Assembly (NCBI RefSeq): GCF_016100975.1
Contig: NZ_JACFRN010000001.1
Span: forward strand, 558,001 to 622,000
Source of the DNA: Lactobacillus sp. W8174
GTDB lineage: Bacteria > Bacillota > Bacilli > Lactobacillales > Lactobacillaceae
Reading direction: 5' to 3'
Length of the DNA: 64,000 nucleotides
Of the stretch, positions 33,627 through 44,965 are shown piece after piece. A program made the position numbers and the translations under genes. Under the pieces are notes generated by a model, which saw nothing but the letters and a program-made list of their open reading frames with translations, was not told where the DNA came from and ran no database searches. The number at the start of each line of letters is the position of its first letter. Position 1 is the stretch's first letter.

Positions 33627-33796
33627 AATACTGTGTAGTGATGAAACAGAATAAATGCCAACATTTTACCTGCTTTTCTCAAATTAAACCCTAGTTAAAA
33701 TAATTGCCTAATATTTTATTAAAACTTGAACACTTTCCCAAAAGCGAACTTTTTTGTCTAAATAAAAAGCTGTAGTGCCCAGAATGGTATTGCAGC

Positions 33797-34180
33797 TTAT
33801 TTTATTAACTTAAATGAAGGGTTAAGATTCATACTTTTTTGAGTTTTAGCAAAATTCGCCATAAACTCATCAATTGCTATGTGCTTTAAATCGTAATATC
33901 GTGATTGCTTGTAACCAACATCCCTCATTACTACACGATTAGGTTTATCAAGTATATACACTTCAGTTAAGATTCTTCCTGATTTTTCTGAACAAGTCCT
34001 AATTGCTTTAATAATACATGTGGTAATATTCTTAGCATACTCAATTCTATTGTTAGTTTTAACGCCTTTAAATATATCTTTTGTCCCTTTGATTAAATCA
34101 ACCTTATTTTGCCCTGATCGAACAGCAAATACGCTTAAATCACGTTTAAGAAAAGTTCTTACATCTTCTTTATATTCCAT
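33797..34180 (-). CDS. ArpU-like phage transcriptional regulator (prophage remnant)
   Basis: A 127-residue protein starting at ATG 34180 behind an AAAGGA site. It has a helical N-terminus with RTFLKRDL, a central helix (NRIEYAKNITTCIIKAIRTCSEKSGRIL) and a C-terminal sigma-like helix-turn-helix DVGYKQSRYYDLKHIAIDEFMANFA. The length and final region match ArpU/late-regulator proteins that sit at the end of Firmicute phage early modules. No other phage genes surround it, so it is probably a leftover next to the tRNA genes. Family assignment is by pattern only. Confidence 0.6.
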   Translation of the reverse strand: MEYKEDVRTFLKRDLSVFAVRSGQNKVDLIKGTKDIFKGVKTNNRIEYAKNITTCIIKAIRTCSEKSGRILTEVYILDKPNRVVMRDVGYKQSRYYDLKHIAIDEFMANFAKTQKSMNLNPSFKLIK

Positions 34181-34240
34181 TTTAAGTCCTTTCGCTTAAT
34201 TAAAACTTTATTTTTAACTACAGTTTGCAGTTCTATCCAA

Positions 34241-34430
34241 AATATGAAGTCTTTTTTACTAGTATTACTATTTAATTTAGCATTTTTTAAACAACTTTCA
34301 ATTTACTTGGTATCCCTTTAAATCACTTAAAAATTAACGTTTTCCATTAATCAATTATACCAATTTAGCTAAATATTTAAGATTAGCCCACTTGCAAGTC
34401 TGCTTAAAAATATGAAGTCTAATATGAAGT
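34241..34430. repeat. Three copies of AATATGAAGT
   Basis: Copies start at 34241, 34409 and 34421, the last two exactly 12 bases apart. They lie in the noncoding 34181-34467 stretch upstream of the ArpU-like gene and near the tRNA genes. They could be recombinase arm sites or regulator sites. No other feature is seen in this 290-base stretch. Confidence 0.45.
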
Positions 34431-34467
34431 TTTTTAGCTCATTTTGAGCTAATTTCAAAAAATGGCA

Positions 34468-34517
34468 AAAAATAAAAATGCCTTAGTACCAACACTTCAA
34501 ACGAGTTGAAACTAAGA
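34468..34517 (-). terminator. Terminator of the tRNA transcript
   Basis: Minus-strand CTTAGT/ACTAAG stem with an inner TTCAAC/GTTTGAA pairing, followed by GCATTTTTTATTTTTT. It lies 14 bases beyond the tRNA-Gln 3' end. Confidence 0.75.
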
Positions 34518-34530
34518 CAAATTACAAAAA

Positions 34531-34602
34531 TTGGGATATCCGGGCTCGAACCGAAACATGCAGGAACCAGAAACCTGTGCCTTACCATTTGGCTATATCC
34601 CA
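34531..34602 (-). tRNA. tRNA-Gln (CTG)
   Basis: 72 nt. The acceptor stem TGGGATA/TATCCCA pairs fully, the D arm is GCCAAATGGTAAGGC, and the T loop is TTCGAGC. The anticodon loop TTCTGGT gives CTG, reading CAG. The anticodon stem has one T-T mismatch at its loop end. CCA is not encoded. Confidence 0.92.
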
Positions 34603-34610
34603 GTGTTAAA

Positions 34611-34682
34611 TCACCCGCACGAGAATTGAACTCGTAACTCCACCTTGAGAGGGTGGCGTCTTAACCATTTGACCAGCGGGCA
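34611..34682 (-). tRNA. tRNA-Glu (CTC)
   Basis: 72 nt. The anticodon stem CCACC/GGTGG closes the loop CTCTCAA, giving anticodon CTC for GAG. The T arm is ACGAG/CTCGT. The acceptor TGCCCGC/GCGGGTG includes two wobble pairs at its end. It is transcribed with tRNA-Gln, 8 bases apart. Confidence 0.9.
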
Positions 34683-34697
34683 AAATCAACAGTAATT

Positions 34698-34726
34698 ATT
34701 ATGCTTGAAGAGACAGTTATTGTCAA
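34698..34726 (-). promoter_or_regulatory. Promoter of the tRNA-Glu/tRNA-Gln transcript
   Basis: Minus strand TTGACA (34726-34721), 17-base spacer, CATAAT (34703-34698), 15 bases before tRNA-Glu. Near-consensus. Confidence 0.8.
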
Positions 34727-34775
34727 GTACTTTCAGTTCAAAAACTAAATTTAACTAATGAGTACTTTTAACACA

Positions 34776-34816
34776 AAGAAAAACTTCCAGAATGCTATTC
34801 AATCCGGAAGTTTTTT
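34776..34816. terminator. Bidirectional terminator after licT
   Basis: AAACTTCC/GGAAGTTT stem (34781-34813) with T runs on both sides. It ends the bglF-bglA-licT transcript and insulates the tRNA promoter. Confidence 0.82.
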
Positions 34817-34917
34817 ATTATTGCTCATATTTTTTGCCAACTACACTTTTTTGCAGTTTTCTTCAACTACTTTGTGCAAATGAACAATTAGGTATATTTT
34901 CTCCTGTTTAGTAATCC

Positions 34918-35691
34918 TCAAGTTAATTTTTTTCTAATAAACTCATCGAAAGCATTAATAATTTCAACTTCCTTGGGCATTTTTGCAGCCAGGTCTTGGT
35001 AAAGTCCCTCTTGATCTTCATCTGAAAACAGTTCGTCTTCATAAACTCTTTCACAAAAATAATTTAGGTGCGTCAAAAAACGTGAATAAGTGAAAGTATT
35101 TTGGTCGATTTTTCCCCCGATAATCCTTTGAGCTATTTTCTCGAGACTGCTCACCAAATCAGCTATTTCCCTGTTTTTCTGTTGATCTTCAACGTCAATT
35201 TCCGCATCCACAAAATGTAGACCAATGCCCGTTGCTTCGCTATTTGGTAACGAAACATGCATTTTTTTATTAATCAAATTAACTGCAAATAACCCTACCT
35301 GATATTCGTTTCTTTGATGAAGTAAAACGTCAGGATAGTTGAAATTTTCACCAATATTTCCCTCTTTAACTCGTTTTACCACAAAAGAAATATGATCAGC
35401 CAAGGATAAATAAAGGTAATCTTTTACTTTGATTTGATATTTTCTGGCGGCAAAATCTATTATTTCCCTAACCATATTTAGATAAGTTTCATCTATTGTA
35501 TTGGCTAGCTGAATAAAGTTTTTTAGCATTTTATTATCGGTTAAGACAAAAATCTTTTGAATTTCCTCTTTTTTAACAGGATAACCAATTGCTTTATGGT
35601 AACCTAGACCCTTGCCCATTAGGATACACTCTGCACCTGATTTATCTAATGCCAAAATAAGCGAATTATTCAAAACTTTTAGCACTTTCAT
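34918..35691 (-). CDS. licT: BglG/LicT-family transcriptional antiterminator
   Basis: A 257-residue regulator. I use the ATG at 35691, preceded by GGCGGTGAG, because MKVLKVLNNSLILALDKSG is the canonical start of the RNA-binding CAT domain (residues 1-55). PRD1 (about 65-165) and PRD2 (about 170-257) follow, each with candidate phosphorylatable His (SLADHISF; GLHFVDAEI). It binds the RAT in the leader of bglF and prevents termination when the PTS sugar is present. It is the last gene of the operon it should control, 29 bases after bglA. Confidence 0.95.
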   Translation of the reverse strand: MKVLKVLNNSLILALDKSGAECILMGKGLGYHKAIGYPVKKEEIQKIFVLTDNKMLKNFIQLANTIDETYLNMVREIIDFAARKYQIKVKDYLYLSLADHISFVVKRVKEGNIGENFNYPDVLLHQRNEYQVGLFAVNLINKKMHVSLPNSEATGIGLHFVDAEIDVEDQQKNREIADLVSSLEKIAQRIIGGKIDQNTFTYSRFLTHLNYFCERVYEDELFSDEDQEGLYQDLAAKMPKEVEIINAFDEFIRKKLT

Positions 35692-35720
35692 CAGCTCACC
35701 GCCTAATTGCATACAATTGT

Positions 35721-37127
35721 TTAGTTGACCAATCCGTTATTTGCAATAACTTTTTGGTACCAGTAAAAACTGTCTTTAGGAATCCGACGTAGATCTTTTA
35801 GATCATTGTCAGCTCTATTGACGTAAATAAAGCCATAACGCTTTTTAAATCCCTGATGTGAACTTAACAGATCCATAACTGACCAAGGACAATAACCGAT
35901 TAGCTTTACCCCATCCTGAATTGCATCATAACAAGCTTGGATATGATCTGCAAGATATTTTATGCGGTATTGATCATGAATCTTGCCATCCTTTGCCATA
36001 ATGTCTGGCGTACCTAAACCATTTTCAGTAATAATCATTGGCAAACGAAACTGACGATAATATTCATTCAGTACAATTCTCAACCCCATAGGATCGATTT
36101 GAGCACCATATTCCGTTGCAGACAGGTTAGTATTTTTTTCGATCTTAAAATAGCCATACAGATCAAAATCCACATCATTTTTCCTTGTACCAAAAGGGTG
36201 CTTGGCATCACTCGGTAAGTAACTGGCAACGAGAGTACGATAATAATTGACTGCTATGAAGTCAGGCCGAGCATCGCGCAATACTTGCTCATCTTGATCT
36301 TGCATTGATGGCAAAATGCCCACTCTTTTAAGGTAATTGCTATAGTACCCCGGATATTGTCCGTAACAATACATTTCCAGAGCATAATTTGTTTTGAAAT
36401 TGTCATTCATTTTAGCAGCCCAAACATCTAGTGGCTTGGTAGATGCCGGATAAGTCATGGTGGATGATATTGCAGGTCCTATTTTACCGTTTGGCACCAT
36501 CTTATGACAATCTTGCATAACATAGGCACTTGCTACAAACATATTGTAATCCATTTGAGCTCTGACACGTTCTTTATTCTTGGCTTCAACATGATACATG
36601 TTTAAGCGCTCGTCTACACGAACCATCAGGTTTTGTTCGTTGATCACCTGCCAGTTCTTGACTCTGTCACCAAATTCCTTAAAACATATTTGGGCATATC
36701 TTCTAAAAGCCGAAATGCAAGATCTGTTTTCCCAACCGTTGTATTTTTCTACCAAGGCTAGGGGCAAATCAAAATGATATAAAGTAACAAACGGCTCAAT
36801 CCCATTTGCAATCAGGCAATCAATCACTTTATTGTAAAAGTCTATCCCCTTTTGGTTAACCTGACCATCACCGTCAGGAATAATTCTCGACCAGGCAATG
36901 GAGAAACGGTATACTTTAAGACCTAATTCTTTCATTAAAGAAATATCTTCTCGATAATGATGATAAAAATCACTGGCCACTTTGGTATCAGCTTGCTGAG
37001 GACCAGCATGAACAAAAGAATTATAATCTGCTACTGATTCTCCCTTACCATCTTCGTTCCATCCGCCTTCAATTTGAAAGGCTGATGAAGATGCACCCCA
37101 TAAAAAGTCTGGGTTAAATTTTTCCAT
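35721..37127 (-). CDS. bglA: 6-phospho-beta-glucosidase, GH1 (bgl operon)
   Basis: A 468-residue GH1 enzyme. The start at 37127 follows a GGAG site; the longer frame has no support. The N-terminal signature FLWGASSSAFQIEGGWNEDGKG is intact, the acid/base Glu is E164 in VINEQN, and the nucleophile Glu is in MIITENGLG near residue 370. The C-terminal phosphate-site region KKRYGFIYVNR is typical of phospho-specific GH1. It hydrolyses imported 6-phospho-beta-glucosides (for example salicin, arbutin or cellobiose) to glucose-6-phosphate and aglycone. It lies between bglF and licT. Confidence 0.95.
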   Translation of the reverse strand: MEKFNPDFLWGASSSAFQIEGGWNEDGKGESVADYNSFVHAGPQQADTKVASDFYHHYREDISLMKELGLKVYRFSIAWSRIIPDGDGQVNQKGIDFYNKVIDCLIANGIEPFVTLYHFDLPLALVEKYNGWENRSCISAFRRYAQICFKEFGDRVKNWQVINEQNLMVRVDERLNMYHVEAKNKERVRAQMDYNMFVASAYVMQDCHKMVPNGKIGPAISSTMTYPASTKPLDVWAAKMNDNFKTNYALEMYCYGQYPGYYSNYLKRVGILPSMQDQDEQVLRDARPDFIAVNYYRTLVASYLPSDAKHPFGTRKNDVDFDLYGYFKIEKNTNLSATEYGAQIDPMGLRIVLNEYYRQFRLPMIITENGLGTPDIMAKDGKIHDQYRIKYLADHIQACYDAIQDGVKLIGYCPWSVMDLLSSHQGFKKRYGFIYVNRADNDLKDLRRIPKDSFYWYQKVIANNGLVN

Positions 37128-37164
37128 AATTACTCCTCTAATAATCATATCTTAGATTTGGATA

Positions 37165-39111
<1,947 letters not shown>

Positions 39112-39114
39112 TCA

Positions 39115-39182
39115 ATAAAAAAGACCAAACATACGTAAATAAAACCGTTAATCTCGGTTCTTAATTACATACATTTGATCTT
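39115..39182 (-). terminator. Leader terminator controlled by LicT
   Basis: The minus-strand leader contains a 15-bp stem, AAGATCAAATGTATG (39182-39168) with CGTATGTTTGGTCTT (39135-39121), enclosing a small AACCG/CGGTT hairpin and followed by TTTTT. Its 5' arm begins inside the RAT, so RAT folding and terminator folding exclude each other. Confidence 0.88.
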
Positions 39183-39206
39183 GCCTGCATTACCAGTAAC
39201 ACGTCA
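39178..39206 (-). promoter_or_regulatory. Ribonucleic antiterminator (RAT) for LicT
   Basis: The leader reads GTGTTACTGGTAATGCAGGC followed by AAGATC, closely matching the LicT/BglG RAT core (GTTACTG-n-GCAGGCAA). It overlaps the terminator stem. It is the RNA target expected for the antiterminator encoded at the end of the same operon. Confidence 0.9.
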
Positions 39207-39259
39207 AATAAAAGTTCTTTTATTTTACAAAATTAAATTTAACATTAGAATTCCATTTA

Positions 39260-39273
39260 TGCAAGCGATTACA
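39260..39273 (-). promoter_or_regulatory. cre (CcpA catabolite repression) site upstream of bglF
   Basis: Minus strand TGTAATCGCTTGCA matches the cre pattern TGWAANCGNTNWCA at 13 of 14 positions. It lies just upstream of or over the promoter (TTGCAT inside it, 17 bases before TAAATT), where CcpA would repress on preferred sugars. Confidence 0.75.
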
Positions 39274-39327
39274 TAAAATTTACCATTAAATCTATTTTTT
39301 AACATTTAAAATTTCATTCGCACTTAT

Positions 39328-39359
39328 TTGCAAAAATAAATCAATGAATCGTATATAAT
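39328..39359 (+). promoter_or_regulatory. Promoter of the serine hydrolase gene
   Basis: TTGCAA (39328) and TATATA/TATAAT (39352-39359) with 18-20 base spacing, about 35 bases before the ATG at 39393. Confidence 0.55.
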
Positions 39360-39392
39360 AGAGTGAGAAACTTTGAACAAAGGATAGTTTTT

Positions 39393-40403
39393 ATGATTGA
39401 CTACTCAAACACCCAAAATTTAATTGAATCAATGGTTACGGAACGCATTGTACCGGGCGTAAACTATGCTTTTTTTAAAAATGACCAAGTTTTCACTTCA
39501 ACCGTCGGCTTTGCAAGTACCTATCCGACAGTTACGCAACTTAGCCCGTTTGCTATTTATGATTTAGCCAGTCTGACCAAAGTAATTATTACTGAAAATA
39601 TTTTGCTCAAATTATATCAAGACGGACAGCTCAATTTTACTGAACCACTGCACGACTTTATTCCTGAATTTAAAGATGAACGTGTTCGCCTTTTTCATCT
39701 GCTTACCCACACCAGCGGAATCCGTGGCTGGATTGAAAAGCGCGACCAATTATCCCACGACGAACTAATCAATGCTATCATTCATTTACCTGTCACAGAC
39801 GAGTTTGAACATAAAATGCGCTATGCCGATACGAATTTTATCTTGTTGGGGTTGGTTGTTAAAAAAATATTTGGTCAACCAGTTCAAGAAGTTGGTCAAA
39901 AATTAATAATTGAGCCCTCAGGTTTAAAAAATACGACATTCAATCCCCCTAAGAACTTATGTGTGCCCACCGCTGTTTACCAAGGGAAAGTTTTGCAAGG
40001 TGAACCGCACGATCCTAAAGCACGCCAGCTTGGCAGTGATTGCGGTTCAGCAGGGCTTTTCTCCACAATGAATGACTTGGTTAAATTAAGCAAAGGATAC
40101 TTGGGCTTGGATAAACACATTCTGCCCTTCAGTCAAAAAATTGTCGCAATGTTATTCGATAATAAAAATCCGGCGGGTGTCAAACCACGCTCATGGGGCT
40201 GGGACTTACGCTTTGACCCTCAGTTGCATTATCCCCTGATTCTGCATACTGGCTTCACTGGTGTTCTTATGCTTCTTGACCGCGTAAAAAAGTCTGGCTT
40301 AATTCTTTTAACCAATCGTATTCACCCTACTGGTCATAATCAGGTCTTTCTAACTATGAGAGAAAGAATTATTCAGAGTTTTTTAAAAGAAAATGACGAG
40401 TAA
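39393..40403 (+). CDS. Serine hydrolase, class C beta-lactamase/penicillin-binding fold
   Basis: A 336-residue protein. ATG 39393 follows an AAGGA site; the upstream GTG extension is unsupported. Catalytic SxxK is SLTK in IYDLASLTKVIITE near residue 60. The second motif is YADTNF (near 147), and the third is HTG in LILHTGFTG near 288. No signal peptide is seen, so it is probably cytoplasmic. Such proteins act as esterases, D-aminopeptidases or wall-peptide hydrolases rather than true beta-lactamases. Substrate cannot be told from sequence. It is monocistronic, divergent from bglF, and ends at a terminator. Confidence 0.87.
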   Translation: MIDYSNTQNLIESMVTERIVPGVNYAFFKNDQVFTSTVGFASTYPTVTQLSPFAIYDLASLTKVIITENILLKLYQDGQLNFTEPLHDFIPEFKDERVRLFHLLTHTSGIRGWIEKRDQLSHDELINAIIHLPVTDEFEHKMRYADTNFILLGLVVKKIFGQPVQEVGQKLIIEPSGLKNTTFNPPKNLCVPTAVYQGKVLQGEPHDPKARQLGSDCGSAGLFSTMNDLVKLSKGYLGLDKHILPFSQKIVAMLFDNKNPAGVKPRSWGWDLRFDPQLHYPLILHTGFTGVLMLLDRVKKSGLILLTNRIHPTGHNQVFLTMRERIIQSFLKENDE

Positions 40404-40434
40404 AAAGCAGCTTCATATAATAGAAGCTGCTTTT
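40403..40434. terminator. Bidirectional terminator
   Basis: Hairpin AAAAGCAGCTTC/GAAGCTGCTTTT between the serine hydrolase and the convergent small membrane gene. A and T runs lie inside the stem ends. Confidence 0.82.
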
Positions 40435-40611
40435 CTAGCATTTTTTACGATTTGGCCAAAAATGATAGACAAGGTCAACTACTGCTTGAGCCAGCATACC
40501 GCCTGCCATCCAGTACATCGCCATCATCATGTTACCGGTAAAGGTAAAATAAGCGGTAATAGCGTAAACAACTACCCACAAAATTTTGAAAAACAAATTA
40601 TCACACATCAT
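40435..40611 (-). CDS. Small hypothetical membrane protein (58 aa)
   Basis: ATG 40611 (or the next codon) follows an AAGGGAG site by about 10 bases; a TTG further up lacks a site. Two hydrophobic segments (about residues 6-24 and 27-47) and a basic tail NRKKC. No family recognised. It stands alone between a serine hydrolase and a GH1 gene. Confidence 0.65.
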   Translation of the reverse strand: MMCDNLFFKILWVVVYAITAYFTFTGNMMMAMYWMAGGMLAQAVVDLVYHFWPNRKKC

Positions 40612-40853
40612 TTGTAAAAAAACTCCCTTCAATTCATTTCAAATTATACCTTTTTTTAGGCAAAAATTGGGGCTTTTTTTAGTTATTTAATCGCTGAAAA
40701 GCATATTTATCGAAATTATTTATTATAATTGTTATTGTTGCAAAATGTTTACATTCGTAAGCATTAGTAAACTTTTTTGAGAATTATTTTTTTGATGAAA
40801 GCATTTTAATGCTTTTTATTCGTTATGTAATTTAATTGCTTTTCAAACTATGA
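40612..40853. other. Intergenic stretch with no gene seen
   Basis: AT-rich DNA between the small membrane gene and the terminator of the GH1 gene. The only notable item is a GAAAGCATTTTAATGCTTTTTATTC hairpin-like stretch near 40797-40822, which could add a second terminator. No ORF with a ribosome site. Confidence 0.45.
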
Positions 40854-40891
40854 AAAAGGACTTTAATTTCATTCTTTTAAAGTCCTTTTAT
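40854..40891. terminator. Terminator of the celB-GH1 transcript
   Basis: AAAAGGACTTTAA/TTTTAAAGTCCTTTT hairpin about 90 bases past the GH1 stop; T-rich on both strands. Confidence 0.75.
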
Positions 40892-40981
40892 TGTTATGCA
40901 AAATAATTAGATTGTCGTAACTCTCTTCGACGTGATTTAAATATTGTTTTAAAAAACTTTTTATCAAATTACAATCAAAGT

Positions 40982-43677
<2,696 letters not shown>

Positions 43678-43696
43678 TTTCTACGCTCCTATCCTA

Positions 43697-43747
43697 TTAA
43701 TTCGCTTTCATTTCTTAAAGTATATGTTCATTGAAATAAGCGAACAA
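43697..43747 (-). promoter_or_regulatory. Promoter and possible cre of the celB-GH1 operon
   Basis: Minus strand TTGTTC (43747-43742) and TATACT (43724-43719), 17-base spacer. Just downstream, TGAAAGCGAATTAA (43710-43697) is a 12-of-14 match to cre, positioned as a roadblock site. Confidence 0.55.
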
Positions 43748-43818
43748 TATGCAAAAGCTAGACAATCTATGTTGATTTCACAGATTTTAACGAAAAAAGA
43801 AAACACGAAAAAAATCCC

Positions 43819-44829
43819 TTATCTGGTATTAGAACGGTATTTTGCTGGAGAAATACCAAAGTAATGTCTGAAAATTTTATAAAAATAGGACGCATTTTCA
43901 TATCCTACTCTGCTAGCAATTTTTTCGATTGAAGCCTTAGTGTAGGTTAAGTATTTTGCAGCGACATTCACCCTTTGTAACTGAACTAGTTTAATAAATG
44001 ACAATCCGGTTTCATTTTTTAAATAATCTGATAGATAATTTGGATTAAAGCCAAAATGCTGTGCCATCTGTTCCAATGTGATATCAGAATAATTTTTCTC
44101 AATATAAAGTAACAAGGAAAGCAAATTATTGTTTTTCTTTTTTGAGTCTGTGACTTGAGCCTCACGATAATAAGTTTTTCGGATCAGCAAGGAAAACATA
44201 GTTAGCATTTCTAATTTAATGATCTGGTCTGATTGCACCCGGGCACCATAATATTCATCAATAATGTCATAAATAATTGCAGTTATTTTAGGGTCATGAT
44301 CAACTTCAAACAAACTATATCGCCCTTCACCGTAATCTTCATCTGACAACAAAGAAAAAAGTAAATTGGAAATCGAAATCCCCTTTCCCTTTGATTGTAA
44401 AAAATCAAGTTCATTAAGAGAAAAAGCGGAAGTGCGTAATTCAATGTTTAAAACCACATCATTTTTACCAATTGGTTCTACTTTGTGGGGTGTTTTGTAA
44501 CCGACAAAAATCATATTATCCTGATTAACTTTAATACGCTCATGCTCAGTTACTACGACACAATTACCCACTAAAGGTATGTTAATTTCTACATAATCGT
44601 GAACATGAAAAGGAATATATGATTTTACAGGTTGAACAGAAATAGTAATAGAACTACTGTTTAAAACAAAGTTATCTGAATATGTATCATAAAATTCATA
44701 GATCGGATCACTATTGATAGTACCGACAACTTTAATTGAATCATTTTGCGATTTTAGGTTAGCCAATAAAGTTTCCCAATCACGAAAGCCATTATTCTGG
44801 CGTAACATTTGAATTATTTTTTCATGCAT
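43819..44829 (-). CDS. AraC-family transcriptional regulator with N-terminal cupin
   Basis: A 336-residue regulator. Residues about 60-160 form a cupin-like sensor (PFHVHDYVEINIPLVGNC; HKVEPIGKNDVVLNIEL). The C-terminal AraC domain has two helix-turn-helix units: ITLEQMAQHFGFNPNYLSDYL, then SIEKIASRVGYENASYFYKIFRHYFG. The latter is followed by ISPAKYR. It lies between the celB-GH1 operon (same strand) and the divergent GH3-GH78-pgmB operon, and probably activates one or both in response to the glycoside. Ligand unknown. Confidence 0.92.
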   Translation of the reverse strand: MHEKIIQMLRQNNGFRDWETLLANLKSQNDSIKVVGTINSDPIYEFYDTYSDNFVLNSSSITISVQPVKSYIPFHVHDYVEINIPLVGNCVVVTEHERIKVNQDNMIFVGYKTPHKVEPIGKNDVVLNIELRTSAFSLNELDFLQSKGKGISISNLLFSLLSDEDYGEGRYSLFEVDHDPKITAIIYDIIDEYYGARVQSDQIIKLEMLTMFSLLIRKTYYREAQVTDSKKKNNNLLSLLLYIEKNYSDITLEQMAQHFGFNPNYLSDYLKNETGLSFIKLVQLQRVNVAAKYLTYTKASIEKIASRVGYENASYFYKIFRHYFGISPAKYRSNTR

Positions 44830-44965
44830 TTTTGATCCCTTTTAATCAGTGACTTAAATTCTGTGAAATAGACAGTATTATCATGTAATTTAACAATAGT
44901 TTACTTTTTTACATTAAGTTAAAATGAAGAACAAAGCAAGACATTTCAAAATTTGGGAGGAAAAG

